64,000 nucleotides of DNA from contig CM070554.1 in NCBI GenBank assembly GCA_036346405.1, positions 46,461,058 through 46,525,057 on the forward strand. Reading direction: 5' to 3'. This document shows, piece by piece, positions 22,951 to 34,427 of the stretch (within the stretch, counting starts at the first letter, position 1; every line of letters begins with the position of its first letter). The stretch is from Phyllostachys edulis. Its lineage: Eukaryota > Streptophyta > Magnoliopsida > Poales > Poaceae. The translations under genes were made by a program, and so were the position numbers. The notes under the pieces were generated by a model that was not told the DNA's origin, ran no database searches, and saw nothing but the letters and a program-made list of their open reading frames with translations.

Positions 22951-25900
22951 ATCTATGTTATATCATGAGCACTCATGTTCATTGATCGATCGAGGAATAT
23001 GTTAATCACCAAGGTGTGTGTGACAAAAAATGTTGCTCATAAACCGTCCTATAATTTAATCTTGCATCATTGCCATACCATTCAATTATAATTCCATAGC
23101 ATTCCATACCTTGCCTCACTTTTATTTTAAACAAATTGTTCAATGTCTCATCAAGACAAGAACACTTTTTGGGTGGAGAGGTGATATGAACTGGAATGGT
23201 GTTGATGTTTTTGCATGATTATTTATCAATTCATAAATTTATGCGACATTACATGTGCTTATGTTATATTGTCGAAACCAGTTTGCGAGATATATGAGAT
23301 GCAAAAGTGGTTGCTTTCACGATCTTGGACCAGATCACCGCCCAAGTTGTAGATGAAGCTCCAAGAAATTTGGTATGACTAATACATAAATTTGAATTTG
23401 CTAATTTCTTAAGTAATGATTGCCTCACCTATGCATATTTATGCTTTGTTTAACCACATGCGGTATTAAGAGGATCTAGCTAGCTTATGACCGGGTATAA
23501 GGTGATAGCTTTTTGCTCTTCCATTGACATAGGAAAGTTATGCGACGCTTACTAGTTTGATAGGTGTCTCTGCATTCTTGATAGCTAAACTCGATCTTCA
23601 TTCCAAACCGGTTAATCTGTCTTCTTTATCACACTTGTCTTCACTTTCTGCATGTACAGTAAAACGAATGACAAAGTATGCAACAAATCGAGTAAAATGT
23701 CCAAGAAACTCGATGTACAACAATCCAAACTGGGTTAGCACATACCATCCCTTCAATTGCTTATCTTGTTTAGAATTTCTGGATTTCTCTTTACCGGGTA
23801 TATAAGTGTTCTGACACAGCTACACATAATGTCACTATCTTTAGTCAGCCATCCCCCACATTGCTGTAATCGCTCAAAGCGATATTTATCATAAATTTAT
23901 CGATTGTATGAATTCCTTTGTTAATCATTCATTCAGATACCTCCAAAAATGAAAATCGACTCTTTGTCCTTCGAGCTTTTGCAATTACATGCAAATTTGA
24001 ACATGAACGAATATATCTCTGTGATAGTGGAGCATCAAGAAGCCATTCATTTGTCATTCATTAAAAAGCGACAATCGTTTCTTGTCATTGTTTTTGATCC
24101 ATATCCTAATCAAATCTCCACCGCTCTTCACTCTTTTTCATTCAAGATTTGATATTTCATTGCCTTCCTAGATATTCTCATCAAATAGTCTTTGTGCAAC
24201 TAACTAAATCTAGATTCTTAATCTTCTCTAGAATTCTACATTTCCAAACTTTATGGCATTTGAAGTCCTTACTCATTATGTATTTGCCTTCACCCTAGTG
24301 AAATGATCATTTTAGTAACACAAGGAACTCGAAAAGCTAATAATTTAATGTTACATGGGTGCATATCAAGATTGACTTAACATATCGGCTATGTTGTGAT
24401 ACACTTACATTCTTTGGTATAAACATTGCGTATTCAGAGTTAGTGTGGAACACGGAACTAATTTTCTTTTGGCTTGTTTGAGAATCCAGAGCATGCTTAT
24501 ACATGCAGATGGATGAGCGGCTCACATGTGATGGCTCGCATCAACATACCCAGAGGCTCTGTCTTTGCATGAAATGGACATGAAAATTGGCGTAAGTAAG
24601 CCTCATATTCAGTTCTTTTAGGAAATATAACTCAACCCAATTTTAGTCTACAATGATTTTGCATGTAGAAATAATTGATCCTATTGTTTTAAGTAGTCTC
24701 AGCATGTCAACTACCTAATTTGAATGATCAAGTGATATGGTGAGACTGTTGCTAGTAGAGGCTTAAATCTTCACCTATCCTTAACATGTAAATGATCTCT
24801 TTTAAGAATGTTGAGTGAAATGACAAAAGCTAAATTAGAATCAGTTCTCTATGTGGCTGCATGACCTAAAAAAATCACCAGCTCATAAATCCTTTACAAA
24901 AATCATCTAAACTATATGTTACCGATTTTTTATTAAAAAAGGCTTCTCTTTGGTAAAATTACATTAATATGTAGGCTCTATTTGATGAACTCTGAAATCT
25001 TTATCATGGTCCTCTTCAGAAAGAGAAATATGTATCATGTTGATATGCCTCTCCCCACGCTGCTACCAACTTAAATTGAAGAGACTATTTGTTATGCTTT
25101 ATCATTTCTGTTTTCACAATTTGCTACTTCCAAAAAAAAAGAGGCATCCTTGCGGTTCCTGTGTTTTCAATTTCGTATTGTGTATTTCCTTTGTTTTCAA
25201 TAAATGCAACCCTTCTTATGTCATGCGTGCATGATTTCTTTTTGAGACATGAATAGACATAATAAACAAGTTTATCACTGAACAGGTATCAGGCTCTGTG
25301 ATTTGGAGGTGGATTAGGCTATTTGTTCCTGAAGACACCGTCGCTTCCCTCTAGTCACTCGTCGCCTGATTCAGTTGTAGGATTTGTAGGAATTTTTTTG
25401 ATGTGTTTGCACCTTTGTATGTGGATGCTAGATTCAGTTGTAAACTCGATTCAGTCCACAACAGAATGTCTATGTTGTTTTCTTCTGGTTTTTTAATATA
25501 TTGACAATGTAATTCTACATTTGAAATGGTTTTACCTAAGTCTGAAACTTCTTATGAAAATATGTGATACTATATCCTCTGAATTATTGAGGTTTAACTA
25601 GCGATAAAATATTTCTACAGAACAAAATAAAAATGGACGTCTCTAGTTCAATCTAAATACGTTTATGAATACGTATCTATATTTGTTGGCACGCAATAAA
25701 GCGTCATTAGGGAGAGTAGAGACGATATGCAAATGCATATATGAAAGCGTCTCCAAGCTTGTAGAGACGCAATCTAAACGACTCATATCATTATAGACGC
25801 GCTTAACAATACGTCTCTACGATCTTTGACACGGTACGTGGGGAGGCGCTTTAGAGACGCTTTACAAAAATGACTCTACGATGCTATAGAGATGATTGAA

Positions 25901-28286
25901 AACGTCTTTAACCCATAAAATAGACGTCTCTACAGGGCTTTTGTGTTGTAGTGAATAGTAACTAGTGAACAGGACTTAACACAAAATCATTAGTAAGTTG
26001 GTGTAGTTAAAACAACAGTGAGACACCTAGTAGCTAAAGATCAACCCAGGATCATAAGTTACTTTAGAGTATATCGAGCCACACAAGTAATAAAGCTAAC
26101 CAAAGATCACCTCAAAGATAAACTTAAATCCATATACACCCCTAATCAAAATGTTAGGCTAAGGCCTGGCGAATGCTTGGAAATTACAGCTAAGGCTCAT
26201 GGAATTTCCTTGATAAATATAAAATCACAAAAGAAACTATTAAATGAGCTAGGTCCCATGTGCCGGTGAGACGTATGTCTACCCTATGCGAACCCTGCAC
26301 ATATGCATAGGTCTCACCTGGCTCACATGGAACTTCATCGGTAAATAGAAAGTAATAACTAGAATAATCATTACAGCAGCAGTGGTACGTTCCCTAGTGG
26401 ATAATGGAAGTTCATCCACCAGGCATCGTCTAGTCGTTCTAGAGTTCAATCGTATTATGCGTAATTACACTCTGAAGCCATTAAGGAACAACAATCCCAA
26501 CAAGGATGAGGTCCAGATCAAGATTGTCAGAACATTGAACAGGATGATTATCAGCACGTTAAGCGAGATAATCATCAGAATATCGAGAAAGGCGAATATC
26601 AGAATATTGAGCCTTATCAGCACATTGAGCATGGTGAGTGAATGCTTTGATCATTTTGCACCTAATTTTTGCAATTATATTGTTTTAAATTAAGAAATTG
26701 CATTGCTATGTTATACATGAATATGTTGAATTAAGCTTGTAGTTACTTCCTTAATAATAATTGTGTATAAAATTCCAACCTTTGAAACTTAGACATTATC
26801 CTTGTTACCCTAGATTAATGGAATACCAATTAGCCACTAATTATCTACTTAAAGGACATGCTTAGCTTGGCGTAGTAGTATCATTATCATTCGGGCAATA
26901 AATTGCCCAACATCACTTAATCTTTTGAAAATGAAATTGGATAGTCGAGATTAGAGCCTAGCTGGTATGTTTGACTAAAGGTTATTTTGAAAACAAAATA
27001 AAACCTGAAAACAGATTTAGACTCGAACAGTTGGAAAGTGGCTGGTGCTGGGTGTACTAGAGAATGTTAGTATGTGGATGTACCGCCCGAGTCAATTAAG
27101 GACCGAATCTAGTAATGACCTCTCATGTAAAATAGTACAACCACAAGTCGGTAACACTTACGACCTGGCTAACTAATTTGTTCGCCTCAGCGGCTTCGCC
27201 ATTGGTGAATGCGGGTGGACAGACAAGGGAGAATGAAGCCACGAGAACTGCACAACGCAAAAGGGAGACCTCTTGGGGACAAGCAGGAGAGTCTAAAGGA
27301 GGTGATACCTAGCAGTGCAAAGTTGCAATGAGGTGGGACATTATAAAGGCTTTGTGATAATCAGCATTAGCCACACACCTACGGAAGTGTGTCGGGGCAG
27401 TATACGTTGATTTATCTCTTGTGGGTAAAGTGTACAAACTCTGCAGAGTAAGAAAACTATCTGGATAGCCGTGCTCACGGTCAAGAACAGTACTGAGAAC
27501 TTGCTTGATATAGCTTTCCTTTTTATAAAATCATTTGTGTGTGTGTGGAATGAAAAGGGTGGGTTGGAGCCCAGCAGTTGGAAATGTTGGGTTGGAGCCC
27601 TGAGAGTTGAGAAAGCCTAGTCGGGGACCAGTGGTAAATACGGGATAGCCTGAGCATTGAGTGGACGGACTCACTCAATGATACAGGAGACAAAATCTCC
27701 ACTAGTACTTTACAACAAAAACTCAGTTTATAAAACTTGTGTTAGTAAAATGCTAAGTCTCAGGATTTGCTATTACTTAATCTATTTCAATAAATGGCTT
27801 TGTGCAAAATAAAAAAAACCATGAGCCTCCCCTTTGATTAGCCTTCCATGTATAATAACTGTATTGTATATTGGCTTGTGAGTACGGTTGTGTACCAATG
27901 CTCGCTGTTTATATTTTTTTAGTCAGTAAGCACAAAAGAAGACTATAGGGACAAATATAAGCATTGGACAAGACTGAAGATCAAGAAGGCCAAGAACTAG
28001 GTCGCGAGCCCACAGTCGATTTCCGGTAGGCATATCGTGAGGGTTCCACGCGTTATAATTTGATTCTACTTCAGCTACTGATCTCTGAAAGTATTTGGCC
28101 TGTCCGGGCATTCTGCAAGTCAAAAGCTGTAAGGTATATTTACGCTTTGTTTAATATTATGTAATATCTTTACATTTTCATGATATGTGTTTGAACTAAC
28201 AATGTAACTGTGTGTGCTATCTACTGATCTAGGGAATGGCACAAATATACACAGTAGGTCCGAAGTTCCAAATTTGGGGTCTGTCA

Positions 28287-29974
28287 GGCTTGGTATCAGA
28301 GCATATCGACTCTTGGTCGTGACCTTAGTTAGCGTGGCCGTTAGTTTCATTAGTAGAAGTTTTCAAAACCTATCTTCGCCTACAAAAGCTTTGTGAAGAA
28401 TATAAGTAATACTTCTCATTCTCATCCCTCCTAAAGATTACTCTCTTACCCATGAAATCTTCTTTTTGATTTTGAAAAGTGATTGGTTCCTCTCCTCTTA
28501 TCGAACGTCAAACACTTAAAAGTCAGGAACATGACGACTTGCTAAGGTAGGACAATCTCATTTTGGGTAACCCTTGCGCGCAGAACTGTGCACTCCCATG
28601 TGTGTATTACTACAAGTAGGTGTTGTGCTGTCATGAGATTTCATTCAGAACCTGTGCATTGCCTATTTTGCCCACGGGCGTCGTATTTTCGCAGTCACGG
28701 GAAAAGCTTGTTTTAAAAAGATTTGTGTGATTGTTTGAGTCTTCCCTGCTTTTTGTAAGTTAAAATTTTAAAATTTTAAAAGAAAAGTGGGTTTAGTTAC
28801 CTTATCCCCACGATCTTCTCCCTATATCATGCTACTCTCTTGCTGGAAGCACCACCAGACATCAAGACCAACATAACCAGCATATAACGTCAAGATGAAG
28901 CAGTCCCTGACCAGGAAGGCACGTACGTCCTGGATAATAGATTGACAGATGCAATATCCTTAGGTCTAGCCGATGCCATAGAGGACTGGTACGATGAGTA
29001 GTGAATGGAAATGTATTAGGGGTGTTTTGTTATTTTGAAAATGAACCAAATGTATGGCATGTTGGTGGAGTGCTAGAGATCATAAGGCTAAGTGTTTGAA
29101 AGACATCACCGTAGGACCACATTTGGATTGAATTAACATGAATAATTGAATTTATACACATAATGTGATCAATAACTGATTATTAGCAATTTCTAGAGAT
29201 TGGATATCGAAAGAATTAACTAATCAAAGTGATACTAGAGGAAAATTTGATTTGCACTAAAGGTAGTTGATCTATAGAAGTAGCTATAAGTATTCGAAGT
29301 TGGATCACTAGTACTTATGTGAAATCTGTGTATGAATTAATCTAGATGTTATGATCAAAGGGCAGAGAATAGCATATCATAGTTATATAGTACCAAGGTA
29401 CTCTTAGTGGATAATGACAGACTTGGATGTTATGATCACTATTAAAGAATAGTGAATCCTTGTATTACGGTAACAATATAATCTTGGTGGATAATATCGA
29501 TTGAGTTATTAGCGGTTGAAGAAACCATGAATATCGGTGGGTATTATTTTTAAGGGGGGTAGCTAAATACATAAGTGTCAAATCATTATGATTACCTACA
29601 ATTATAATTTGGTGGTAACGTCGATTATGAGTTAAGCCTAGAGTCTAAATTATGATAATTAGAAGGCTAAAAGAAAATAATTGGATGCTAGAAAGAAAAA
29701 TAGGACATGATGATCAGAATATTGATAACGACATGTCCAAGGATAGCTATTCCTTCGAATACGACAATCACTGTCAATCCATCAGCAGGAAATTTGTGCC
29801 GTCACAATGCAAACAAAGGACAATGATGCTGAGAAGCCACACCAGGAGCCGGCAAAGCAACTAAAAAGCACGTCAGCATCCTCCGCTACGTCTCTCTTCC
29901 TCCTCGACATATCTTCTTCTTTTCTATTCTACCAGAATCTCGGGGTCGAGATTCTCTTTAAGGGGGGTAGGGTT
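28287..29974 (+). mobile_element. Internal region of the giant element: primer site, non-coding body, purine tract
   Basis: The region starts with spacer GGCT and the primer site TGGTATCAGAGC (28291-28302), a perfect match to the usual plant tRNA-iMet site. It ends with the purine tract AAGGGGGGTAGGGTT (29960-29974) directly before the 3' LTR. Between them there is no gag, protease, RT or integrase. The longest sequence resembling protein is a frame at 28843-29001 (VPDQEGTYVLDNRLTDAISL, then LADAIEDWYDE) with one early stop; I cannot name it. A 70-codon ORF at 29652 ends in MMLRSHTRSRQSN and is also unassigned. Either may be a leftover of an autonomous ancestor. Confidence 0.82.
28291..28302 (+). 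promoter_or_regulatory. Primer binding site of the giant element
   Basis: TGGTATCAGAGC matches the 3' end complement of initiator-Met tRNA used by most plant LTR retrotransposons. It lies 4 bases after the 5' LTR end at 28286. Confidence 0.9.
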
Positions 29975-32859
29975 TGTAACATCCCAAAAATACCTAAATG
30001 CAAAAATATGGGATTTTTAAAAACTTTTTGTATGTTATCTAATGTCATTTCGCTTGTTTGTATTTTTGAGAGTTAATTGAGTGCATTTTCTCTTTTGCCG
30101 GTAAAAGTAATGTAAAACAGAAAATCCTAGAAATGAAAACCCTAATTATAGCAACACTAATTGCGAAAACCCTAGGAACATAAATTGCAAACGCAAAATA
30201 AACCTAAGGTATTGCTCTTCGAAATATTACACGAGTTGTAAACCCGAAAACCGAAATCATGTTTAAAAGCCAATTAGAAATCTTTAGCAAGTACCGGAGT
30301 TTATCTACCATCGCGAGAGAATTTATTAAAATGAATCGAATTGAGGGAATTAAAAGCCCAAGTTTGGTTTAATTATACTTCTAATAAAAATAAGGAAATA
30401 TTATTGAACACATTTTTATATTTTCCTCAAAGTCAAATAACAAAGGTGCATGAAAATAGGAAATTAAAAGATTTTTAGAGAAAAATAAGAAATTAATAAA
30501 ATTCTACAAAAATTACAGTATGAACTAGACTTTGTCACCAACCTTCCATAAAAATTTTATAATTTTTGGAGCTGGATAACTATATCTAACAATTCACTTA
30601 ACTGTCAGCCAATTTCTGAAAAACTTGAAAACCTAATTACCTTCTTTCCCTCGCTGATCAACCAGGCCCACAATCCAGGCAGTCTCCTCCGCGCCATGCA
30701 TGCCGCCACGCCGCTCTCTGCCCATGCCTATGGCATCACCTCGCATCCTCCGCCGCACATCTACAAAAGCCATGCCCGAGCTAGCCTTGCCTCCTCCTGC
30801 TGCCACTCTCTTTCTCCCTTCCCCTTCACTCCACTTCCCTCCTCAAGCTTGAGCCAGGCTCAAGCCGCACAACACGCACGCCGGCCGCCAAATCACCCTC
30901 GTCGCTCCGGCCGGCCTAAAGCTTCCTTTCCCCCGTCGTGTGCATCATAGGGTGCTCCGGGTCAAGTATATCCAAACCCCTCCATCAATCGAGAGTTTCC
31001 CCCACCGGAGCACCGCGCTGACCTCTCCTTCCCCGTCACCAGCCAAACCGCCATTTTCACCGCCGATTGCAACCGGGTGAGTCCCTCTTCGATTCTTCCT
31101 CGTATGAGCACCTCCACACCACCCTTGTCCCTCCCCGACCTCTGATCCAAGCTCTCCCTCACCCCTCTGGTGCCCCCACGGTGAACCCGCCGCACCGCCG
31201 CCGGCTCTCGCCGCCTCAGCCTCTCTCCGCCCTCACAACCAGTCCCGACGAGTTCCCCGAGTCACACTCAAGCTCATGGGCACCTTCTCTCTCTCTCTCC
31301 CTATTCCCCTCCGGTGTTAGCACCCCTTTCCTCCCCCACAGCAGGCCGCCATGTATTGCCGCCCGGCCGTCACTGACCTTCTTGAGTCGCGCCGCCACCG
31401 CCCGTGTGTCGCCTCCACCCCTACACTCCATTTTCCCCATCGTCGACTACCCCCGGAGCCCTCCTTGCCGGCGACGAGTGCGCCCGAGCCGCCCCCTGAG
31501 CATCCCCTGTTTCGGCCCCTTCTCTACCTCTGTGCTCCCTCTCTTGTATCCATGGCAGGTGGACCCTCCCTCATCTCTCTCACTCACTCTTAACATATAG
31601 CTTCAAATGATAGTAGGACTAGTTCCAGTTAGTTGATTAGTTAATACTAGTTTTTCTGATTAACATGACAGATCAAGTTGCACTTTGTTAAGTTAAATAG
31701 TTAGGAAGTATGATCAATATGAGTTTACTGGCAGTGGGTCATAGGAGGTCAACCATCTCAGAGTGCATCCCATATAAATGCATACATAGCATTATGTCTC
31801 ATATAGTCAGATGCATAGATAGTTAGTTAGGTGATTAGTGAATAAGTGTTGCAACTGTCAAGTACATTAGTGAGTCAAGTAAGTAGAGGATTAGTAGAAA
31901 TGATTAGTGTTTAGAATAGCCAGATAGTGCAATATCAGTAGGGTCATCTCAGTAAGCAAATTGGTAGTTAGCAGGGGCATGGTTAAGTTAGTTATCAGTG
32001 AACAATAAGCTAAAAGCTAGTTATTAGTGAGAAATAAGCTAAAAGTTAGTGCTTCATTAGTTAGTGAGCAATAAGCTAAAAGTTAGTGCTTCATTAGTGT
32101 ATGATTGTCAATAGATCCATTGGAATAGGTTAGTAGCAAAGTAAGCAGGTTACATGTTAGTTAGTTTTTAGATAAGCAATTGACTGATTGTATTTTCATA
32201 CAGTAGCGATCAATAGTCAGTTTTCATATAGTAGCAGTTAGCAAAGCTTGTAGTGTATATGAGTAGCTAACTATAAGGCTTGCAGGTAAGGTGGTTAGTT
32301 AAGTGGATGACGAAAATAACAAACTGTATTGTTAATCAAGGATTTAGGTAGATTATTGAAGTAGGTTTTAATTACCATATACTCCCTTTAACTAAGCCAA
32401 TTAGATTCTAATAATAGACTACTTGCCAATGAGTGTTTAATTAGTAAAGGGTATGGTCATCTGGTGTTAGTTAAGGAATGAGTCAAGTGATTAGAGAATC
32501 CTTTGTCCAGTTGGAGAGTTATGAACGTCAGTGAGAAATTGAAATATGTCAACCATTGATAAGTTAAGTAAACAATTGATGAAAACCGGTAAGGCCATTA
32601 GATATTGGTCAAATAACATTGGTGGCGCTCCAAGTTGGAAACCAAGTTAAAATTGTTAATATTACTAATAACTAGGGCTTCGCTCATTGGATACCAGCTA
32701 GACTAAACAGTGCAAGGGTAATTGTAATTATGAAAGAGCATTTCAGTAAGGCAATTAGTAAATAGCAATTGGGACAATAGTAGGTTGCATCTGTAACTAA
32801 AAATGGTTAAGGGATCCTTTATCTAAAAAAGGGCTTATGCCAATTAGTGATATGTCAAC

Positions 32860-33106
32860 CAGGAGAAAAAACCCAGCCGGTAACCGCCGGTTACCGGTTA
32901 CCGGCCGAGGTCCGGGATACAAAATCCCGGCTGGTTTTTCCGGTGTTTGCCAATTCAAATTCTAAATTTCAAATTTTGACTGGTTTTTAATCAAATCCAA
33001 GCGAATTTCATCCAGTTGTTGGCGGAAAACCAAGAACCGCCGATTCTGGGCGGTTACTGTTCGACCAAAGAATCGAAAGTGCTCTGGACCGATTCTTTTA
33101 TCCCTG
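32860..33106. mobile_element. hAT-type MITE (247 bp) in the 3' LTR
   Basis: An 8-bp duplication ATGTCAAC (32852-32859 and 33107-33114) flanks the element. The ends are CAGGAGAAAAAA and, inverted, CAGGGATAAAAG. The interior has GC-rich inverted motifs (GGTAACCGCCGGTTACCGG) like the MITE at 11286-11486. The sister LTR has the uninserted site near 20735, with a single copy of the target. Confidence 0.9.
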
Positions 33107-33749
33107 ATGTCAACTATAGACAAGATAAGTGATATTACGTAACATGATCCACTACGTTACGTCTTAATCAAAGTAGTTAGCACCTTAGCTTGTAATCTAA
33201 AATGTAAGAATAACAGTAAGCTTTGTGTAACATAATTCTCGATATAGTTATGTTTAGATATACACACATACATGATCTAACCCTAGTAAACCCTAGACCA
33301 TTGTGGTAATAATGAAGATAATCATTTAGTCAAATAATTAATCAAGGCAGTTAAGCAAATGGATAATATTCGAGTATCATTAGCCTATAAGTCCCATGTC
33401 TAGGAGTGCCCAAATGAACATTAGATTGTATGCTATACCCTACTAACGTCATGTCCAAGGTTAACCTCCGCATAATAATCATGTAGTGTAGCGTATGAGC
33501 TCGCAAGTGCGTACATAGTATTAGTAGGTTAATTAGTTAATTAACCTCAAGTGAATAAATGTGTCACTAGCAAATTGTAACCACCGTAATAAAATCATTA
33601 GTAAGTTGGTGTAGTTAAAACAACAGTGAGACACCCAGTAGCTAAAGATCAACCCAGGATCGTAAGTTACTTTAGAGTATACCGAGCCACACAAGTAATA
33701 AAGCTAACCAAAGATCACCTCAAAGATGAACTTAAATCCGTATACACCC

Positions 33750-34427
33750 ATGGATGCACGGCGTCGCCAAGGCGTCGCCTTGGCGTCCTGGCGGTGCGGA
33801 GCAAACGCCGCGGTCGCTTGCCTCACCTTGGCCATCTCCGACCGCGTCACCGCACCGGCCGCTAGCCCCCAGGTACTCCATCTCCCTCCTCCGCTCCCTC
33901 CCTCCTCCTCTCCCTCCCTCCCGCGGCCCGCCGCCACTCCCCGAGCGTCCCCGTCGCTGGATCCGGCCTCTCTTGCTCCGGATCCGGCCTGGACCGAGTC
34001 GCCGGAGCCGCATCAGAGAGGGAGAGGGAAGCGAGGAGGCAGGAGGGAGGGGGGAAGGGGAGCCTCGCCGCCGGGAGGGAGAGGGGGAGGGGGAGCCCGA
34101 GCCTCTCCGTTGAGAGGGAGAAGGGGAGAGGGAGCCCGAGCCTCGCTGGGAGGGAGAGGGGGAGGGGGAGCCCGGGCGGGAGGGAGAGGGGTAGGGGAGC
34201 GACAGAGCGCATTTGTGTGGGCAGCGGGGGCAGACGGGCATTTGGGGGCAGGCGGGCACCAGGCAGCCGGGATTTTCTGCTCCAATGTATTTATGTATTG
34301 ATTGTTGCTACTTGCTAGTTGTAGAATTGTAGTTACTACTTAGCTCGCCTTGCCTCGCCTAGAGGACGACTAGGCATCCTAACGCCCCTTAGGCGCCGTG
34401 GTCGCCAAGGTCGTCGTGACAACCTTG
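33750..34427. mobile_element. Mutator-like non-autonomous element (678 bp), GC-rich
   Basis: The flanks TATACACCC (33741-33749) and TATAGACCC (34428-34436) form a 9-bp target duplication with one mismatch. The sister LTR is uninserted at about 26143. The ends carry related GGCGTCGCCAAGG and CCTTGGCGACC motifs in inverted orientation, but the terminal inverted repeats are weak. The interior (about 34015-34200) is a purine-rich run of GGGAGGGAGAGGGGGAGG units with several short direct repeats, able in principle to form G-quadruplexes. Its long open frames on both strands (up to 191 codons) are low-complexity Arg/Gly/Glu or Pro/Ser and not convincing genes. Confidence 0.68.

Larger units (their letters stand above)
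21219..25953. mobile_element. CACTA transposon, non-autonomous, 4.7 kb
   Basis: The termini are CACTACAACAAAAC at 21219 and TTTTGTGTTGTAGTG ending at 25953, in inverted orientation. They are flanked by a 3-bp target duplication AAT (21216-21218 and 25954-25956), the hallmark of CACTA elements. Subterminal regions are full of AGACGT and GTCTCTA motifs (21236-21330 and 25630-25935), the usual sites for the element-encoded DNA-binding protein. No transposase is visible. The interior carries a GC-rich block with plant-gene-like composition (21330-22110), a receptor-kinase fragment (22531-22950) and about 2.6 kb of AT-rich sequence I cannot assign. The other LTR lacks the element at this point (around 33593). 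Confidence 0.92.
19295..28286 (+). mobile_element. 5' LTR of the giant element (5'-truncated, interrupted by CACTA)
   Basis: The copy begins at TTCTTGAGTCG, equivalent to position 31379 of the 3' LTR, so about 1.4 kb of its start is absent. It ends TTTGGGGTCTGTCA at 28286. A CACTA element occupies 21219-25953. Compared with the 3' LTR it also lacks a segment of about 370 bp (34726-35095 there) at position 26424. The solo LTR has similar sequence at the equivalent place, so this copy probably suffered a deletion. It holds no genes: small ORFs here are interrupted and repeat in the other LTR. Confidence 0.85.

Noticed and set aside
30696..31600. ORF of 177 codons and its neighbours
   Set aside because: Part of the giant LTR; the same sequence occurs, shorter, at 19291-19509, and it is low-complexity Pro/Ser.
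33726..34301. 191- and 175-codon ORFs on opposite strands
   Set aside because: They are the two translations of a purine-rich repeat within a Mutator-like insertion.
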